The notes beneath the pieces were generated by a model that was not told where the DNA came from, searched no databases, and worked only from the letters and a program-made list of their open reading frames with translations. The translations under genes and the position numbers were made by a program. A DNA stretch of 64,000 nt from Brevibacillus brevis (GTDB lineage: Bacteria > Bacillota > Bacilli > Brevibacillales > Brevibacillaceae), in the NCBI RefSeq assembly GCF_022026395.1, contig NZ_CP041767.1, forward strand, positions 5,748,001-5,812,000, in the 5' to 3' direction. Numbering within the stretch: position 1 is the first letter of the stretch; every line of letters starts with the position of its first letter. Shown one piece after another: positions 61,168-64,000 of this stretch.

Positions 61168-62541
61168 TCAGATCGCTCTTTTACCCGTTACAATTGTTCG
61201 ATACTGTTCCACTTGTGTTGTGGATGCATACTGCCGATATTCTTCAAATAATGCTACGCATTTAAGAGTATCGTCATATCGATTCATCAAATCTGCTAGG
61301 GAAAGGCAACGTAAAGTTTCTTCGATTCCTCTTTCTATCCGTCCTTTATCAAACTCATAAATGGATGTCTGATATCGAAACTGGAGATGTCTGTCCAATC
61401 CAATAGCCTCTTTAAATTGACCGAAACTAGCAATATGCGAAGAAAAACGTTCTAATATCTCATCCACACAAAATTGGTACGTATTAGCTGATTTCATAAT
61501 AGAAATTAAACCAGCAAGTATTTCATTCGTAGGAAGACTTTCAAGATAGTCTGCATACTCCTCAATAATGCTTGTATTGCCAGCTAGTACCTCTAATGTG
61601 TATAAGTTTGCCTTTGCCCAAACACGGAACTTTTCTACCTCTTGGTGCCCGACTTCATCCAGTAATTCAAACCATCCCAAATCAGCGTAACCTTGTACAT
61701 ATGTTTTTGCCTGTGCATACAGGCCTTGCATTTCCAATGCCGCGCCCTTGAATAGGTGTCCTATTGCATAATAAAAGACCAAGTGCCTGTCTGTCTCAGG
61801 TAACTCACTCTTTTTGTTTCTTTTCAACCTATCCAACTCATGTATGTAAATCGTTTCTGCAAGAAACCGCAACTCATCTGCATACTGCTCTGATTTCTTC
61901 CATTTCTGTAAAGCGAAACAAACCCGCGCTAATTGAAATAAAGCATCCAACTGATAGTTCTCAGGAAGCCTATTCCGATAGGGAGCAAACCGAATAACTG
62001 CCTCCCCATTTTCTTCAGAATTGGTCCCGAGTGCAGCCCGAAACAATCGATATTGACTCATTACGAATTGGTCAGAATGTCCATCCTTCTCGCTATCAAC
62101 GACAGCCTGATAAAAAGGTACGGACTCTTTTTGTTTCCCACTTTCATATAGCTGTTCCGCCACTAAAAAGAGAGTCGAAATATTTTTAGGGTTGTCCAAC
62201 AATTTAGGAACAACCTCTTCGATGCAATCTTTCCGCCCAACCTCCGCGCATCGAACTAAATAAGGTATCAACCGAGGGCGCGATATTCGCCCCTCTGTTA
62301 TGCATTCTTCCGTATACAATTCGTACAACCAACCTGGCTCGCGACCAAACACCGCCGCTAGCGCATCCAATTGACCAATGGTCATAGCCCGCGGTGGATT
62401 TCCGTTCAAGATTTCGCTTAAACTCCCATGGTTGATTCCCGTTAATTCACCTAATTTACTCAAGGTATAGCCGCACTCTCTACGGTGTCTTTCAATTTCT
62501 GACCGCAGCGACCAGTGCATCGTCCCTTGCAGCCCCCCCAT
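61168..62541 (-). CDS. HTH-TPR peptide receptor-like regulator R3
   Basis: About 457 residues from ATG 62541. HTH at about 16-70 (YTLSKLGELTGINHGSLSEILNG), then TPR-like helices (FLVAEQLYESGKQKESVPFYQAVVD and onward) over about 370 residues. About three-quarters identical to R1. It is the only one of the three with a propeptide gene directly behind it and a shared terminator. The start codon runs into a seven-G tract. Predicted role: peptide-controlled transcription of sporulation-linked or secreted-protein genes. Confidence 0.82.
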   Translation of the reverse strand: MGGLQGTMHWSLRSEIERHRRECGYTLSKLGELTGINHGSLSEILNGNPPRAMTIGQLDALAAVFGREPGWLYELYTEECITEGRISRPRLIPYLVRCAEVGRKDCIEEVVPKLLDNPKNISTLFLVAEQLYESGKQKESVPFYQAVVDSEKDGHSDQFVMSQYRLFRAALGTNSEENGEAVIRFAPYRNRLPENYQLDALFQLARVCFALQKWKKSEQYADELRFLAETIYIHELDRLKRNKKSELPETDRHLVFYYAIGHLFKGAALEMQGLYAQAKTYVQGYADLGWFELLDEVGHQEVEKFRVWAKANLYTLEVLAGNTSIIEEYADYLESLPTNEILAGLISIMKSANTYQFCVDEILERFSSHIASFGQFKEAIGLDRHLQFRYQTSIYEFDKGRIERGIEETLRCLSLADLMNRYDDTLKCVALFEEYRQYASTTQVEQYRTIVTGKRAI

Positions 62542-62620
62542 AAAGAATCAACCCCTACTTTTTTCCTTAATTTTACAACAAAATATATTTTTTTGATAGA
62601 TTTTTCTTTACAATCCTTAA

Positions 62621-62639
62621 CATTTCTGTAATCTAGTTC
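62621..62639 (-). promoter_or_regulatory. Upstream motif shared by R3 and R2
   Basis: Partner of the site at 60324-60341; about 85 bp before the R3 start codon. Confidence 0.4.
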
Positions 62640-62737
62640 GTCACTCTTCGCACAATTCCTCCAATGTCTTACAGGTGTTTGCACTTCGTGACAATTACAC
62701 TCAGTTGAATCAGCTTTCATGCGAATACAGCCTCGAA

Positions 62738-62858
62738 ACTCTACTTTTGAAGCGCTCCCGCTATTTATTTCGGAGCGAACAGTACACGCCCTCAGCAGGG
62801 CGTAGGCCGAAGCGTAGACTGGAAATCCGCTTCTTCCCCACCACTACAGTTACTTATA
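62738..62858 (-). repeat. Structured intergenic element, partial copy E
   Basis: The minus strand carries CTGTAGTGGTGGGGAAGAAG, then GATTTCCAGTCTACGCTTCGG (split limits) and CCTACGCCCTGC, nearly identical to copy D over about 110 nt. The core is degraded to GGGCGTGTACTGTTC and the 3' arms are missing. It lies between mdh and R3. Confidence 0.55.
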
Positions 62859-62868
62859 GCCACATTGT

Positions 62869-62904
62869 AAAAAAAGCTCCGCCAAGATATCTGGCGAAGC
62901 TTTC
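62869..62904 (-). terminator. mdh terminator
   Basis: Minus strand AGCTTCGCCA, loop, TGGCGGAGCT then TTTTTTT. Confidence 0.88.
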
Positions 62905-62919
62905 ATTTTCATACTGTAC

Positions 62920-63861
62920 TTATGGCATAGCTACTTTCATAACCGCACGAACGGAATCTGCGGATTTATCCAATGCTGCCTTCTCAGCAGCAGTCAGATC
63001 CAGCTCGATGACTTGCTCGATACCGTTTCCACCCAAGAGGGTTGGTACGCCCAGATAGATATCATTGTAACCATACTCGCCTTGGAGTAAAGCGATGGAT
63101 GGCAGGATGCGCTTCTGGTCTTTCAAGATCGCTTCTGCCATTTCTACCAGAGCTGCCGCAGGTGCATAGTAAGCGGAACCGTTGCCCAAGAGAGCTACGA
63201 TTTCGCCGCCGCCTTTGCGTGTACGCTCTACGATGGCGTCCAGACGATCTTGTGGGATCAATTTTTCCAGTGGGATGCCGCCAGCGTAGGAATAACGCAA
63301 GAGTGGCACCATGTCGTCCCCGTGACCGCCCAATACGAAGCCTGTTACGTCATTCACGGATACATTCAGTTCCATCGCTACGAACGTACGGAAGCGAGCT
63401 GTATCCAGTACGCCGGATTGACCGATTACGCGGTGTTTCGGGAAGCCGGACGTTTTGTAGAATGTATAGGTCATCGCATCTACCGGGTTAGACAAGATGA
63501 GTACGATGGAGTTTGGTGCATATGTTTTCACTTGCTCAGCAACCGAGCGCATGATGGCCGCATTCGTTGCTACCAAGTCGTCGCGGGACATGCCTGGCTT
63601 GCGGGCAATCCCTGCTGTGATGATTACGATATCGGAGCCTTCGATGTCTTTGTAGTCGGAAGTACCTGTGATGCTAGCATCGAAGCCGAGAACGGGAGAA
63701 GCTTCCATCATGTCGAGTGCTTTCCCCTTCGTTGGGTTTTCCAATTGAGGGATATCGACCAAAACGATGTCAGCCAGCTCTTTTTGCGCCATGATGAACG
63801 CAGTTGTCGCTCCAGTAAAACCACTACCGATTACGGCTACTTTTTTTCTGCGAAATGTCAT
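62920..63861 (-). CDS. mdh: Malate dehydrogenase
   Basis: 313 residues, LDH-like MDH type. NAD motif VAVIGSGFTGATTAF (about 8-22), VIITAGIARKPGMSRDDLV, NPVDAMTYTF, catalytic Asp/His pair around LDTARFRTF and GGHGDDMVPL. It interconverts malate and oxaloacetate in the TCA cycle. GAGGAGG precedes the ATG. It is the promoter-distal gene of an operon entering from the right edge and is closed by a strong terminator. Confidence 0.95.
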   Translation of the reverse strand: MTFRRKKVAVIGSGFTGATTAFIMAQKELADIVLVDIPQLENPTKGKALDMMEASPVLGFDASITGTSDYKDIEGSDIVIITAGIARKPGMSRDDLVATNAAIMRSVAEQVKTYAPNSIVLILSNPVDAMTYTFYKTSGFPKHRVIGQSGVLDTARFRTFVAMELNVSVNDVTGFVLGGHGDDMVPLLRYSYAGGIPLEKLIPQDRLDAIVERTRKGGGEIVALLGNGSAYYAPAAALVEMAEAILKDQKRILPSIALLQGEYGYNDIYLGVPTLLGGNGIEQVIELDLTAAEKAALDKSADSVRAVMKVAMP

Positions 63862-63881
63862 GCTGAATCCTCCTCGTCATG

Positions 63882-64000
63882 TTACAAGACTAGTTTTACA
63901 CCACTTGCTTTTTGCTCCAGCATTTTGGAGAGAATAGTCCCGATGTGGGCACCCGCCTCAACCGGAGATGTACCTTGACGATGAATATTCGAGATCACTG
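63882..64000 (-). CDS. 3' end of an upstream gene, unidentified
   Basis: The last 39 codons are visible (VISNIHRQGTSPVEAG... ending KASGVKLVL, stop at 63882-63884), 20 bp before mdh on the same strand, so probably in one operon. In Bacillus this place is taken by icd, but the tail does not resemble the usual isocitrate dehydrogenase end, so I leave it unnamed. Confidence 0.5.
   Translation of the reverse strand, partial: VISNIHRQGTSPVEAGAHIGTILSKMLEQKASGVKLVL

Noticed and set aside
1..64000. CRISPR arrays, tRNA or rRNA genes, intact prophage
   Set aside because: No regularly spaced repeats, no cloverleaf-like segments and no phage structural genes were seen by reading; a tRNAscan or CRISPR search would be the formal test.

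Overview
The window looks like a chromosome segment of a spore-forming Bacillota, most probably Brevibacillus or a close relative. This is inferred from Spo0E-type phosphatases, a GlpP antiterminator, a Btr-like AraC/siderophore-binding fusion, purine and c-di-GMP riboswitches, AAGGAGG ribosome-binding sites and frequent TTG/GTG starts. No rRNA, tRNA or CRISPR array was seen.

Layout. 1-2507: an ECF vitamin-type transporter (EcfT partial, two ATPases, S component), all on minus. 2508-3162: two facing copies of a structured intergenic repeat. 3163-6983: amino-acid permease, GlnS and a SET-domain protein. 7124-11295: operator, c-di-GMP-I riboswitch with terminator, secreted gamma-glutamyltransferase, chemoreceptor. 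11358-17690: a GlpP-led glycerophosphodiester/glycerol-3-phosphate uptake operon with a terminator in its leader. 17807-19966: SulP permease plus ArsR-type regulator. 20288-26411: a nucleoside ABC importer (BmpA/NupOPQ type) with a nucleoside phosphorylase and a sulfite-oxidase-type molybdoprotein. 26807-30310: chemoreceptor, DUF3298-like protein, MarR regulator and two small membrane proteins. 30495-32143: a guanine-class purine riboswitch in front of a FAD-dependent dehydrogenase. 32380-34871: PLP racemase/aldolase-like protein coupled to an ALO-type lactone oxidase. 34949-39984: permease, DDAH, IclR regulator and RocB, an arginine/methylarginine cluster. 40080-43148: OsmC protein, Btr-like regulator, Fur box, siderophore-binding lipoprotein. 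43540-49661: cardiolipin synthase, M29-like peptidase, secreted HAD phosphatase with an unusual leader, ECF sigma and anti-sigma.

49808-62700 is an AT-richer accessory region. It holds small lipoproteins and exported proteins, a wrecked transposon (about 52950-53580) that cuts a resident gene, a tandem pair of secreted proteins, and a cluster of three large HTH-TPR-like receptors interleaved with two Spo0E-like phosphatases. A 41-residue exported propeptide gene, absent from the supplied longer-ORF list because it is too short, lies directly behind receptor 3 and shares its terminator. I read this as a candidate RRNPP-type peptide quorum-sensing system linked to Spo0A dephosphorylation. The window ends with mdh and the 3' end of an upstream gene.

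The second notable signal is a family of about 240-270 nt intergenic elements, four nearly full-length and one partial copy. They share an outer stem, an inner stem, a core like GGGGGATTGACTGTCC and at least one compensatory base-pair change. They could be a noncoding RNA family or a MITE-like repeat.
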